Assembly (NCBI RefSeq): GCF_022827545.1
Contig: NZ_CP094669.1
Span: forward strand, 5,325,001 to 5,389,000
Reading direction: 5' to 3'
From: Hymenobacter tibetensis
GTDB taxonomy: Bacteria; Bacteroidota; Bacteroidia; Cytophagales; Hymenobacteraceae
Length of the DNA stretch: 64,000 nucleotides
The number at the start of each line of letters is the position of its first letter. Positions within the stretch are counted from its first letter, which is position 1. The notes under the pieces are model-generated. The model was not told the origin of the DNA and ran no database searches. It saw only the letters and a program-made list of their open reading frames with translations. Shown piece by piece: positions 16,470 to 25,244 of this stretch. Made by a program: the position numbers and the translations under genes.

Positions 16470-17786
16470 TTACGCGTGGCGCGGCGTTTCAGACGCAGTT
16501 TTCTCTGTGGAGGATGTAGTACCGGCCACAAGCAACAGCAAAAACAGCGAGGGGAAAATTCCTACCATTGCCAGATAGCTATAAGGCACCTGAATGAACG
16601 CGTAGAAAGTGATTAGGTAGAGCTTGAGTACCAGCACTGCATAAATCCGATAATCGGAGCGCTGGCCTTGCTGGCGCCAATACAACCAAGCGGCTCCAGC
16701 AACAATGAACAAGAGCAATGCTATGTGCACGGTCTTGAGTAACCGTATTCGCTCAACTAGTTCGCCGTCGCTGAAGCGAAAAAAGAAGTTACCTAACCCT
16801 ATCCCGTTGTAGAGGTGCATGGGCAAACCAGAGTCGTTTAAGTGACGCCATTCATTTACGGCTACGTCTGTGTAAGAGGACTGCACGCGCATAAAAAGGC
16901 CCCAGTCGTGTGACAAGAAGGGCACAACATACAACAGTAGAATACCAGCAGCTACCAGACCAGATAGCAAGAAAGCCTTCTGCCGCGAATCCTGGAAGAA
17001 GACCAGAAGCACGTAGAAGGGAACCCAAAAAACCAAGGAAAACCTTGACAAAAGGCACAACAGCAACCCTAATACTTGCAGGGGCCAGGAGCGCAGTAGA
17101 ATACCAGTTATCAATATGAAATAATAACCGACTATCATAGTCTCAACCGTGTACCCCAATATGGAGGCATCAGTCCGAATTACTGCGTAGGTAGCCGCAA
17201 AAGGCAAGAACGCTAGCAGAAAGGTGTAAGAGGCCGGCTTACGTAGTCTGGCCAGTACTACCAAGTATCCTACGGTACCTAGTAGCAATAGAAAGCTACT
17301 CATCCACCGATAGTCGAAATTGAAATGCCCGGGCAGCAGGTATGGAAACCAAGTTGCTGGCAAATAGGTCGGCAAGGCGAAATAGCCTAACTCAGCCGTG
17401 AAAGGCGTGTACACCTCTTCGCCAGCCAAAAACCGTTTGACGTAGACACTGAGAGCAGGAATAACATCAGAAGACGCTATTTGAATAGCGTAATTCCTAA
17501 TTACCTCTCTCATCCCCTTCACACATAGCAACGTGCCAAAACCAGTCGCCAGTAAGATGGGCAACCATGGCTGCTTCATCTGGCTTGCTGTAGGTGTAGA
17601 CCACTCTCGGTGCCGCGTAAAATAGTAGACAGCAACACAGACCACAATGCCTACTAGATAAAGCAGAACAGGGCTTAAGTAGTCACCGAACTCACTACGC
17701 ATAAATGTAAACAGCGCGGCCTCCGTTGCCAAAAGCCAATAGATTACACGTCGTTGATCAGAAGAGGAAGTAAGCGCTGATAACAT
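16470..17786 (-). CDS. Polytopic membrane protein, probable GT-C type glycosyltransferase
   Basis: A 438-residue protein with about ten membrane segments. After the second segment comes a periplasmic-type loop with SSDVIPALSVYVKRFLAGEE and PTYLPATWFPYLLPG, similar in layout to DUF2029/ArnT-like enzymes where an acidic residue in the first loop is catalytic. Such enzymes transfer sugars from polyprenyl-phosphate carriers outside the inner membrane. The ATG at 17786 is chosen; an earlier frame start adds 18 residues without support. The functional call is an inference from topology and from the glycosyltransferase neighbours. Confidence 0.7.
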   Translation of the reverse strand: MLSALTSSSDQRRVIYWLLATEAALFTFMRSEFGDYLSPVLLYLVGIVVCVAVYYFTRHREWSTPTASQMKQPWLPILLATGFGTLLCVKGMREVIRNYAIQIASSDVIPALSVYVKRFLAGEEVYTPFTAELGYFALPTYLPATWFPYLLPGHFNFDYRWMSSFLLLLGTVGYLVVLARLRKPASYTFLLAFLPFAATYAVIRTDASILGYTVETMIVGYYFILITGILLRSWPLQVLGLLLCLLSRFSLVFWVPFYVLLVFFQDSRQKAFLLSGLVAAGILLLYVVPFLSHDWGLFMRVQSSYTDVAVNEWRHLNDSGLPMHLYNGIGLGNFFFRFSDGELVERIRLLKTVHIALLLFIVAGAAWLYWRQQGQRSDYRIYAVLVLKLYLITFYAFIQVPYSYLAMVGIFPSLFLLLLVAGTTSSTEKTASETPRHA

Positions 17787-18253
17787 AGAATGAGCAAGAA
17801 AGGACAAACGGGAATAACAGAAATCGACTACGCAGTACAACTAGCACGCTTTGAGGCCGACGATAACCCTAAGAGTCGCCAAAACCCATAGCCTATGCAG
17901 TTAAATGGCACTGCAAACCAGCTACAACAAAACGCCTGGTGCTACTCAACACCATTCTTCGGCACAACCAAGTCGAACACTTCTCTACGTGCCTTAGCCT
18001 GGGTACTAGGATAACGTTTAGCCGGCAAATGTATGTGTTCAAGGTCATTTTTGATGATGGCTCATCTGTCAATATGCCCCAGCATCGACCTCGATTCTGG
18101 TGCCAAAGGCATCCCGCAAGCTACCAACATCCTACTCTACACCGTATGCGAATTAAATAGCCGCTGCACACAAGTTAGTCTTTACAGGTGCTAGCTCCCG
18201 GTAACTTACTTTGCAAGAATTGAATATTACCCACTGCTTCAGCCACTTACACC
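17787..18253. other. Intergenic region, no gene seen
   Basis: About 470 bases, more AT-rich than the flanking genes, between the GT-C-like gene and a hairpin. Only short frames without recognisable features occur. It should contain the promoter of the minus-strand membrane protein, but no convincing -7/-33 pair was identified. Confidence 0.4.
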
Positions 18254-18320
18254 GCTTCGCAACAAATCAGCCGCAATAGGAACTACACAAGCTCCTATTG
18301 CGGCTGATTTATTGCGAAGC
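18254..18320. terminator. Long 28-bp hairpin downstream of a lipoprotein gene
   Basis: Arms 18254-18281 and 18293-18320 pair over 28 positions with one C/T difference that would be a wobble on one strand; the loop is 11 bases. It lies 32 bases past the stop of the minus-strand lipoprotein gene. There is no T-run, so factor-independent termination is uncertain, but the position fits a transcript end. Confidence 0.6.
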
Positions 18321-18352
18321 AGTATTTAAAAGGCTAATTAGCTCAGAACTGC

Positions 18353-18892
18353 TTAAGGTACTAGTTGAACTGCTAGATCATCCAAGTACACGGGAGCTGA
18401 TACGCTTCCGGAACGCCACAGGTAGATAGAAATTCTACTAGTATAGGTAGCCTCTGCCGGCACTACTATTTCCTTGGTTATTTCCACCCATTTGTTGAAT
18501 TGACCACGAACGGACTCGCTCATATTCGCTGCCTCCCATAGCAACGGCTGGCCATTGGCCTCGGCCCCATCAATGGTAGTAACTAATGCTGCCTGCGCCT
18601 GAGCGTTAGGTACGAATACCCAAGCACTAATCTTCATTTTTTTGACACGAGCAGAACTCAGTTGCCCTAGGTTTGCCCGATAAGTGAGACTGTACTCGTA
18701 AGTAGGATCTATCTTAATGGAGTATTTGCCAGAATGCGCTTTGTCACGAGTTAGAGTAGGATTCTGAAGATCTGGCAACCAACCTTGTATCGACTCAAAA
18801 TCACTAGCCATTAGTGTGTTTTGATCGACTTTGTCTTGACTGCCGCACCCAGCTAGTACAATAATAGACAGGCTAAAAAGTAAACGTTTCAT
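18353..18892 (-). CDS. Putative lipoprotein with a carbohydrate-binding-like fold
   Basis: The N-terminus MKRLLFSLSIIVLAGCGS is a textbook lipoprotein signal with the acylated Cys at 16. The 179-residue body has a jelly-roll pattern (DFESIQGWLPD, then HSGKYSIKID and KMKISAWVFVPN, ending in VYLDDLAVQLVP), as in extracellular CBM-like or discoidin-like modules. No catalytic residues are evident. It is monocistronic, among glycan genes, and has a strong hairpin behind it. Lipid anchoring is clear; ligand binding is an inference. Confidence 0.75.
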   Translation of the reverse strand: MKRLLFSLSIIVLAGCGSQDKVDQNTLMASDFESIQGWLPDLQNPTLTRDKAHSGKYSIKIDPTYEYSLTYRANLGQLSSARVKKMKISAWVFVPNAQAQAALVTTIDGAEANGQPLLWEAANMSESVRGQFNKWVEITKEIVVPAEATYTSRISIYLWRSGSVSAPVYLDDLAVQLVP

Positions 18893-19683
18893 TGAGTGAA
18901 AGTAAGAAAGGTAGTAAGGTTAATACTGTGACTGTAGGGTTGTGAGCATAGTGAAAGTACTACCTATTGGGTGGCACCATATATGAAGATTCGGTTACTG
19001 AACCTCGTCGGCACACACAGGCTCGTCGGCATAATGTGTTGGGAATAAATTGCCAACTCAACAGATCTGCGAATTCTTTTATCATTTCAAAGCCTCTTCT
19101 CACCTTCTCCCTGTAGAATCTACTTTCTATCAGAATACTATTCTGACGCAGCAACATGCCCTCATAAGTATAGAATCACAATCTCCACCACAATAACGTC
19201 ATGTCAACCAAGCTCAGCCGCTACGCCCAAACACGACTTGCGACACGGTCTGCTCGATAGCCATAGATTCGTGATTAAAAATAATTCAGCACAGTTTTTT
19301 TTACTAGCGACAATAACAGAGCTTAAATGCAAAGCAGATAAGATGGTGTAAGAGTTACCCGCAAAACTAGGTAATTAAAGCTAGTCTCTGACCTATTTCT
19401 GTGTTGCATGCAATGCACATGAGAGCAAATAGCCGCTAACGAAACGTAGCGTTTGTTGTATCCTGAAGCTTTGGGCCGTAGTCAGTACTTTTGTGTAGCT
19501 GATGGCTGGGAATCTTATGTGTGCCCACTTTAGCGAATCAAGCTACGCTTACTCCTCTTCGTTGTCACTTTGCCCTATATACACTAGCTTAACTTCTTGC
19601 AAGGCAGATACATACTGTGTGCACCATCATTCACTTTCACTAAGCATTACGCGCATTTCTTCTTCGCATTCTCACACCACCCC
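18893..19683. other. Long AT-rich intergenic region with a promoter-like element
   Basis: About 790 bases without a convincing gene. A perfect TACTTTTG (19486-19493) is the only promoter-like signal on the plus strand; its -33 partner is weak. If used, the methyltransferase gene has a leader of roughly 180 bases. Short frames in both directions (for example 18960-19157, minus) show no signal peptide or motif. Confidence 0.4.
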
Positions 19684-20430
19684 ATGGATCTGGCTTACGA
19701 GCAAAAGTATCATCAACTGGAAGAACAACATTGGTGGTTTGCTGGTCGCCGTGATGCTATACGCAAGCTGATCCACCGCATGCAAGTGCCTCTTCAAGCC
19801 GACATTTTGGAAATTGGCTGCTCAGCAGGACCCCTACAGCAAATTTTGCACACCGACGGTTACACCAGTTTAACAGGCATTGACATTAGCGAGAATGCCA
19901 TTGCATTAGCCAAGCAGCGTGGCGTTCCGAATGTGTCGGTGATGGACGGAGCAAAACTCGATTTTGCAGACGCCTCCTTTGATTTTGTGTTGGCTTCAGA
20001 TGTGCTGGAGCATATTGAAGACGAAGAATTGGCAGTGCGCGAATGGACGCGCGTACTCCGGCCGGGTGGCCGTATGCTGGTATTCGTACCGGCCTTTCAA
20101 ATGCTGTGGACGCACCACGACGAAGTCAATCATCATTACCGTCGTTACACAGCAGCTCACCTGCGGCGGGTCTTACAACAAGCTGATTTGGAAGTAGAGC
20201 GTTCTTCCTACTGGAACTCCACACTGTTTTTTCCTGCTTCAGTGGTGCGCCTAGCCAAACGAGTGTACTCCCGCCCCGTCAGCGATACTGCGGACACTGG
20301 TGATTTGCAACAGTTTCCTGGCTGGCTTAATAGCCTGTTTAGTAGGTTGCTGAAGACCGAGAATACGTTTCTAAAATATGGTTCATTTCCGGTGGGAGTC
20401 AGTGTATTTGCGTTAGGCCGCAAACGTTAG
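19684..20430 (+). CDS. Class I SAM-dependent methyltransferase
   Basis: A 248-residue protein. The SAM site is ADILEIGCSAGPLQQIL, followed by LTGIDISENAI (acidic end of strand 2), DGAKLDFADASFDFVLASDVLEHI (post-II/III) and VLRPGGRMLVFVPA. The N-terminal YEQKYHQLEEQHWWFAGRRDAI is typical of methyltransferases found in glycan clusters. The ATG at 19684 is chosen; the longer frame has no conserved sequence before it. Lying between glycosyltransferases, it may methylate a sugar or lipid intermediate, but the substrate is unknown. Confidence 0.9.
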   Translation: MDLAYEQKYHQLEEQHWWFAGRRDAIRKLIHRMQVPLQADILEIGCSAGPLQQILHTDGYTSLTGIDISENAIALAKQRGVPNVSVMDGAKLDFADASFDFVLASDVLEHIEDEELAVREWTRVLRPGGRMLVFVPAFQMLWTHHDEVNHHYRRYTAAHLRRVLQQADLEVERSSYWNSTLFFPASVVRLAKRVYSRPVSDTADTGDLQQFPGWLNSLFSRLLKTENTFLKYGSFPVGVSVFALGRKR

Positions 20431-20686
20431 ATTTCTCATTGGCAAGGCCATAAAAGTAACTACTCATCTAACGTCAAGGTTGTCTTAGTCCGCATTGTTG
20501 TACTGAGCCCTTTATACGAATGTCGTACTTAGCACTACCCGGCAGCTTGTACTAGGCAAGCTTTGGTGAAGGTTACTTGGCAATTTCATCTTAAGTTAAA
20601 AACGGCGTGTGCTTTGTTATCTACGCTCCGTTTTAACCTCTCAACAAGAATCCGCTCAAAGTTCTCACTTACCGTTGTCCCGTCCT

Positions 20687-21643
20687 ATGGATCTTTCCAT
20701 TGTCATTCCTATCTACAACGAAGAGGATAATATCCGGGCGCTTTATGAGCGGCTATGCGGGGTTGTCGGTCCAATGCACTTACGCTATGAGTTCATCTTT
20801 GTCAATGATGGATCGAAGGACCGCTCATTGGCTTTGGTGCAGGAACTGGCGTCACATGATGAGCGGGTACGATACATAGATTTCAGCCGCAACTTTGGTC
20901 ACCAGATTGCCGTGACGGCCGGGCTTGACTTATCGGTAGGCGAAGCAGTAGTGATTATCGATGCCGACTTACAGGACCCCCCAGAGTTGATTGTGCCGCT
21001 CTACCAGAAACTGCAACAGGGGCATGAGGTAGTGTATGCTAAGCGCCGGACCCGACAGGGAGAAAGTGTTGCCAAGAAATTCACGGCCAAGCTTTTCTAC
21101 CGCATCCTTGCCCGCATCACTAATATTTCTATCCCGGTGGATACCGGTGATTTTCGTATTATTTCTCGCAAAGTGGTAGATGCCCTGAAGCTAATGCCCG
21201 AGCAAAGCAAGTTCATTCGGGGCCAGATTTCCTGGATCGGCTACCGGCAAACGTACGTTGAGTATGACCGCGCGGAGCGAGCAGGTGGCGAAACCGGCTA
21301 TACCTACAGCAAAATGATCAAGCTGGCACTGGACGGGATTACTGCCTTTTCAGACGCGCCTCTCAAAGCCGCCACCATCAGCGGATTCATTGTATCAGGA
21401 GTGGCTTTCTTGGTGCTGCTGTACACCTTGTATTCACGTTTCGTAACCAAAGAATACGAGCCCGGATGGCCGTCTTTGATGACCAGCATCCTGTTTTTGG
21501 GCGGCGTACAACTTATTGCGGTAGGTATTATTGGAGAATATATTTCCCGGCTTTCTGCCAATGTGCGCCAACGCCCGCTCTATATCATCTCGGACACCAA
21601 CATCACCCGAAAAACACAGCAGCCAACCAAGGAACTCCAATAA
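20687..21643 (+). CDS. GtrB/ArnC-like polyprenyl-phosphate glycosyltransferase
   Basis: The N-terminal GT-A domain reads MDLSIVIPIYNEEDNIRALY, then FVNDGSKDRSL and IDADLQDPPELI. The segment FSRNFGHQIAVTAGLDLSVG and two C-terminal membrane helices (ISGFIVSGVAFLVLLYTLY and TSILFLGGVQLIAVGIIGEY) define the GtrB/ArnC group, which transfers glucose or a modified sugar to undecaprenyl phosphate. It has 318 residues with the ATG at 20687. It is on the same strand as the methyltransferase 256 bases upstream. No wzx-like flippase is present. Confidence 0.93.
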   Translation: MDLSIVIPIYNEEDNIRALYERLCGVVGPMHLRYEFIFVNDGSKDRSLALVQELASHDERVRYIDFSRNFGHQIAVTAGLDLSVGEAVVIIDADLQDPPELIVPLYQKLQQGHEVVYAKRRTRQGESVAKKFTAKLFYRILARITNISIPVDTGDFRIISRKVVDALKLMPEQSKFIRGQISWIGYRQTYVEYDRAERAGGETGYTYSKMIKLALDGITAFSDAPLKAATISGFIVSGVAFLVLLYTLYSRFVTKEYEPGWPSLMTSILFLGGVQLIAVGIIGEYISRLSANVRQRPLYIISDTNITRKTQQPTKELQ

Positions 21644-21837
21644 GCAGGTAGCTGCTATGCATTTGTGTACTAGGCACTAGGCCGATAATACCACGCACTA
21701 TCCGTGTACCAACCAGCAAGTTGAGACAAACAAATCGGAGTAATTGCAAGGTGTGGCAGCTTGAGTAAGGACGGCTTATAGAGGGAATACGCGCAGCTTC
21801 TTTACCTTGCTGTAGGTCATTAAGGCTTATTTACGCT

Positions 21838-23280
21838 GTGCTTCAACTCGCAAACTATATCAACGGTCGGTTGGTGCCGCCAACTGCCGGCCGCTACCTT
21901 CCTACTACTGAGCCGGCTACTGGTTTGGTGTACTCCCAGGTCCCAGCCTCGTCGGCTGTTGACGTGGAGCAGGCAGTGGTGGCGGCAGAAGCAGCTTTGC
22001 CCACATGGCGTAGAATGCCCGCAGAGGAACGGGGCCGTCTGCTGGTTCGTATTGCCGAACTACTTGATCGGGATCTAGAAAGGCTGGCACAGGCTGAGAG
22101 CCTCGACAACGGCAAACCGGTGAGTTTAGCGCGTAGTGTGGATATTCCGCGGGCAGCCAGCAACTTTGCTTTTTTTGGTACCGCCGCTCAACATTTTGCA
22201 TCGGAAACACATTTTCAGGAAGGCGTAGCGCTTAACTATACGGTGCGCCACCCGCTGGGCGTAGTTGGGTGCATCTCTCCCTGGAACTTACCGCTGTACT
22301 TGTTTACGTGGAAGATAGCCCCGGCCTTGGCTGCGGGCTGCTGCGTGGTAGCCAAGCCCTCGGAAATCACGCCCTACACTGCATTTCTGCTAAGTGAGCT
22401 GTGCATAGAAGCTGGATTGCCAGCGGGCGTACTCAACATTGTGCATGGTACTGGGCCTGAGGTAGGCCAAGCCCTAGTTGAGCATCCTGGCATCAAAGGC
22501 ATTAGCTTCACTGGCGGCACGGCTACCGGTGCGCATATTGCCCGTACGGCAGCGCCGCTGTTCAAGAAACTCTCTCTGGAACTGGGCGGCAAGAACCCGA
22601 ACATCATCTTTGCCGACTGCGACCTGGCAGAAGCAGTGCAAACCAGTCTTCGTAGCAGCTTCTCTAACCAGGGCCAGATTTGCTTGTGTGGGGCGCGCAT
22701 CTTTATTGAAAGAGCTATCTACGAGCAGTTTAAAGCGCAATTCCTGGAAGGTGTGGCGAGCCTTACTGTGGGAGACCCATTAGATGCCAGCACTCGGCAA
22801 GGAGCATTGGTCAGTGAAGCTCACCTGCAGAAAGTACTAGGCTACATAGCGCTGGCGCACGAAGAAGGCGGCACCTTGTTGGCCGGCGGGCAGCAGGTGC
22901 GGCTGCAAGGTCGCTGTGCCACTGGCTACTTTCTGCAACCTACTGTTTTTGAGGGCTTGGCTCCTACTTGCCGCGTCAATCAGGAGGAGATATTCGGCCC
23001 TGTAGTCACCCTCACGCCTTTCGATACGGAAGACGACGCGCTGCACTGGGCCAACAGTTCCGAATACGGATTGGCAGCCACTATCTGGACCAAAGATCTA
23101 AACAAAGCGCACCGCGTGGCACACGCGCTGCAAGCTGGCATTGTATGGGTGAATACCTGGCTGCACCGAGACTTGCGCACGCCATTTGGTGGCATGAAGA
23201 ATTCTGGCGTTGGCCGTGAAGGGGGGGTGGAAGCACTTCGTTTCTTTACAGAACCCCAGAGTATTACGGTGAAGCTCTAA
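21838..23280 (+). CDS. Aldehyde dehydrogenase, probably 2-aminomuconic semialdehyde dehydrogenase
   Basis: An NAD-dependent aldehyde dehydrogenase of 480 residues (GTG start). It has the oxyanion Asn150 (CISPWNLPLYLFTWKIAPAL), the general base E248 (LELGGKNPNIIF) and the nucleophile C282 (FSNQGQICLCGARIF). The sequence pattern is that of the 2-hydroxymuconic/2-aminomuconic semialdehyde subgroup, whose step follows ACMS decarboxylase. Its presence 7 kb from the other kynurenine genes supports that role; other semialdehydes remain possible. It ends convergent to a TonB-domain lipoprotein gene. Confidence 0.85.
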   Translation: MLQLANYINGRLVPPTAGRYLPTTEPATGLVYSQVPASSAVDVEQAVVAAEAALPTWRRMPAEERGRLLVRIAELLDRDLERLAQAESLDNGKPVSLARSVDIPRAASNFAFFGTAAQHFASETHFQEGVALNYTVRHPLGVVGCISPWNLPLYLFTWKIAPALAAGCCVVAKPSEITPYTAFLLSELCIEAGLPAGVLNIVHGTGPEVGQALVEHPGIKGISFTGGTATGAHIARTAAPLFKKLSLELGGKNPNIIFADCDLAEAVQTSLRSSFSNQGQICLCGARIFIERAIYEQFKAQFLEGVASLTVGDPLDASTRQGALVSEAHLQKVLGYIALAHEEGGTLLAGGQQVRLQGRCATGYFLQPTVFEGLAPTCRVNQEEIFGPVVTLTPFDTEDDALHWANSSEYGLAATIWTKDLNKAHRVAHALQAGIVWVNTWLHRDLRTPFGGMKNSGVGREGGVEALRFFTEPQSITVKL

Positions 23281-23333
23281 CAAAAAACACTCGTTCGGCT
23301 CCTCGTATCTGGCTGCTTCACGTAGCGTTTCTG

Positions 23334-24815
23334 CTAAAGCCGGTCCAGCCGCCGCTCTAATTCCTCTAGCGTGGTTTCGCGGAACTCCAAGGGAGCAGTA
23401 GATGCCTGGCCGGTAGTGGTTTCCTGCCAGGCCAGGTAAGGCACGCTACCCTGATAGCGCAAACCCACTAGCACTGCACGGCGGCCAGCTGGCAGATTTT
23501 CGAATTGAAAACCGTCGTCCGTTGCCTTACCCGTTAGCACACTTGGGGTGGTGCCTGGCAATAGCAGCCGCACTGTGGTTGCTTGATCCGGAGTAGTAGA
23601 AGCTACTAGCATGGCCGTACCGCTATTCAAAGGCCGATCTATGTTCAGCCAGCCCAGCTGTGAACAGTTGAACACATACCGGTCAGTGGGGGGTGCGTCG
23701 GGTGCGGGTTCAGAAATTGCCGGTTCGGATGTGGGCTCAGTGCTAGCCGTAAGGCTAACCTGGCTGCTGTCAAAACTAAGCTGGCCGGGCTTGAAAGAGA
23801 AGCGGATAGGCAGCACCATCTTCACCTTCACGAATTCGCCATTTCGCTGCCCCGGCGTCCAGTGCCCCGAGGTTTGGCGCAACACCCGCAACACTTCCTC
23901 GTCGCAGCCATGCCCGATACCTCGCAGAATCACGGGCTTTTGCACTCGTCCGCTTTCATCAACCACAAACGAGGCAAACACCACCCCCTGTACCTGGCTT
24001 ACCATCGCCTCCCGAGGATACCGAACGAGCTGGTTGATGTCGGCTGGTCCGCGGCCGTAAGCTGGCATCGGTTGGGCATCCGTGAAAATGGTTTCGGTGG
24101 CAGCAACAGCCGCTGCCTTGGGAGCAGCCACCCACCGCACGGGTGCGGCGCCCTGCCCATAGTATAGCTCCATACCAGTAAGCAAATGGCCTTTGGAAGC
24201 AGGCATTTCCAGGCGCATGGTTTTGCCGGCAACTAGTTGCAGAGGCTGCCCCGCAGCAGTAGCCCGTACGAGTACCATGCCACTGCTTTGTAGTGGTTCG
24301 TTGTTGGTTGTAAGCGTTGCGAGGTCGGTTAGCACCATTTCGGCTGCGGTGTAGCACTCTTTCAGCTCCACCCACACCGGACCGGTAGCTGGGCGCTGGT
24401 TGGCATCTACTAGGGTTTGGGCTGCCAGGCGTAGGACGGTACCTGCCCGGCCACGTACTTCCGCGGCTTTGGTAGGGTCAATCTGAAAGTATTCACTGGC
24501 TTTGCGGGTTACATCAAACAGCGTGGCTTCACCGGGCGGAGTGGAGGCAACAAGCCCGGTTGGTATTCGCTGGGTGCTCCGATAGACAACAAGCGGCGCG
24601 CGCGGATTGGTAGGCTTAGTAAGACGGTGCCAGTCGCGCCGCACGGGTGTTGTGTCCGCGGTTCCCACTGGTTCAGCCAACGAATCTAGGTTGAGTATAT
24701 CAGCAAGAGCAGGAGCGGCTTGCTCCGTACGGGTGGGCTTATCGGGTTGGCAGCCGCTGATAAGTAGCAAACCAACACTAAGAGCAGGCAGAAAAAACGT
24801 CCGAAACACGACCAT
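23334..24815 (-). CDS. Lipoprotein with a TonB C-terminal domain
   Basis: A 493-residue protein with a lipoprotein signal (SVGLLLISGCQPDKP, acylated Cys22). Residues of about 255-345 form a TonB CTD: NQLVRYPREAMVSQVQGVVF, SFVVDESGRVQKPVILRGIG, then EEVLRVLRQTSGHWTPGQRN and VKMVLPIRFSF. Unlike classical TonB there is no N-terminal membrane helix and no Pro-rich spacer; instead a 230-residue N-terminal part and a 140-residue C-terminal extension flank the domain. It could contact receptors or other envelope proteins. ExbB/ExbD genes are not nearby. Confidence 0.85.
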   Translation of the reverse strand: MVVFRTFFLPALSVGLLLISGCQPDKPTRTEQAAPALADILNLDSLAEPVGTADTTPVRRDWHRLTKPTNPRAPLVVYRSTQRIPTGLVASTPPGEATLFDVTRKASEYFQIDPTKAAEVRGRAGTVLRLAAQTLVDANQRPATGPVWVELKECYTAAEMVLTDLATLTTNNEPLQSSGMVLVRATAAGQPLQLVAGKTMRLEMPASKGHLLTGMELYYGQGAAPVRWVAAPKAAAVAATETIFTDAQPMPAYGRGPADINQLVRYPREAMVSQVQGVVFASFVVDESGRVQKPVILRGIGHGCDEEVLRVLRQTSGHWTPGQRNGEFVKVKMVLPIRFSFKPGQLSFDSSQVSLTASTEPTSEPAISEPAPDAPPTDRYVFNCSQLGWLNIDRPLNSGTAMLVASTTPDQATTVRLLLPGTTPSVLTGKATDDGFQFENLPAGRRAVLVGLRYQGSVPYLAWQETTTGQASTAPLEFRETTLEELERRLDRL

Positions 24816-24873
24816 ACCGCGAACTACGGCAAATTTTTAGAAGGTCCATGCGCTTCTTGCATCAATCCTATAA

Positions 24874-25150
24874 TTATTTATTGAAAACTACACTCAAGCC
24901 ATATTCAGCATCAAATTCCTACCGTTTCCAAGCAGCATCCGCAGTTCTGTAAAGAGCATTCTATTGCCACATTCAGCTTATGTGTCAACACCAACGGAGT
25001 CGACAGATCATATATTCCAGGTAATATGGCATAAGCTACTCCTCTCCAATGTCTGGGTTGAAATTTCCTGCTTGGTGAAGAAAATGGATGCGCAACATTA
25101 TCGTTAAGCAAAGACAATGCACTACCTCCCGACTTCTTGTCGATAGGCAA
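24874..25150 (-). pseudogene. Possible remnant of an outer-membrane beta-barrel gene
   Basis: On the minus strand a frame from 25150 runs to a stop near 24912. A one-base frame change there joins it to a short frame reading EFDAEYGLSVVFNK and stop at 24874-24876, which looks like the last strand of a barrel protein. The upstream part contains STPLVLTHKLNVAIECSL, also strand-like. The rest of the gene is absent. The call rests on strand pattern only. Confidence 0.28.
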
Positions 25151-25244
25151 GACTTCCTATGAACCTCCATTGCACTTGCATAGCGCGACTTTGTTTGCAA
25201 AGTCCGATGGGGCCCAGCCTTAAATTCCGACCTTTGCTGCTACT

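Noticed and set aside
18960..19157. 65-codon minus-strand frame in an AT-rich gap
   Set aside because: No motif, no ribosome or promoter signal, unusual composition; kept only as part of the intergenic description.
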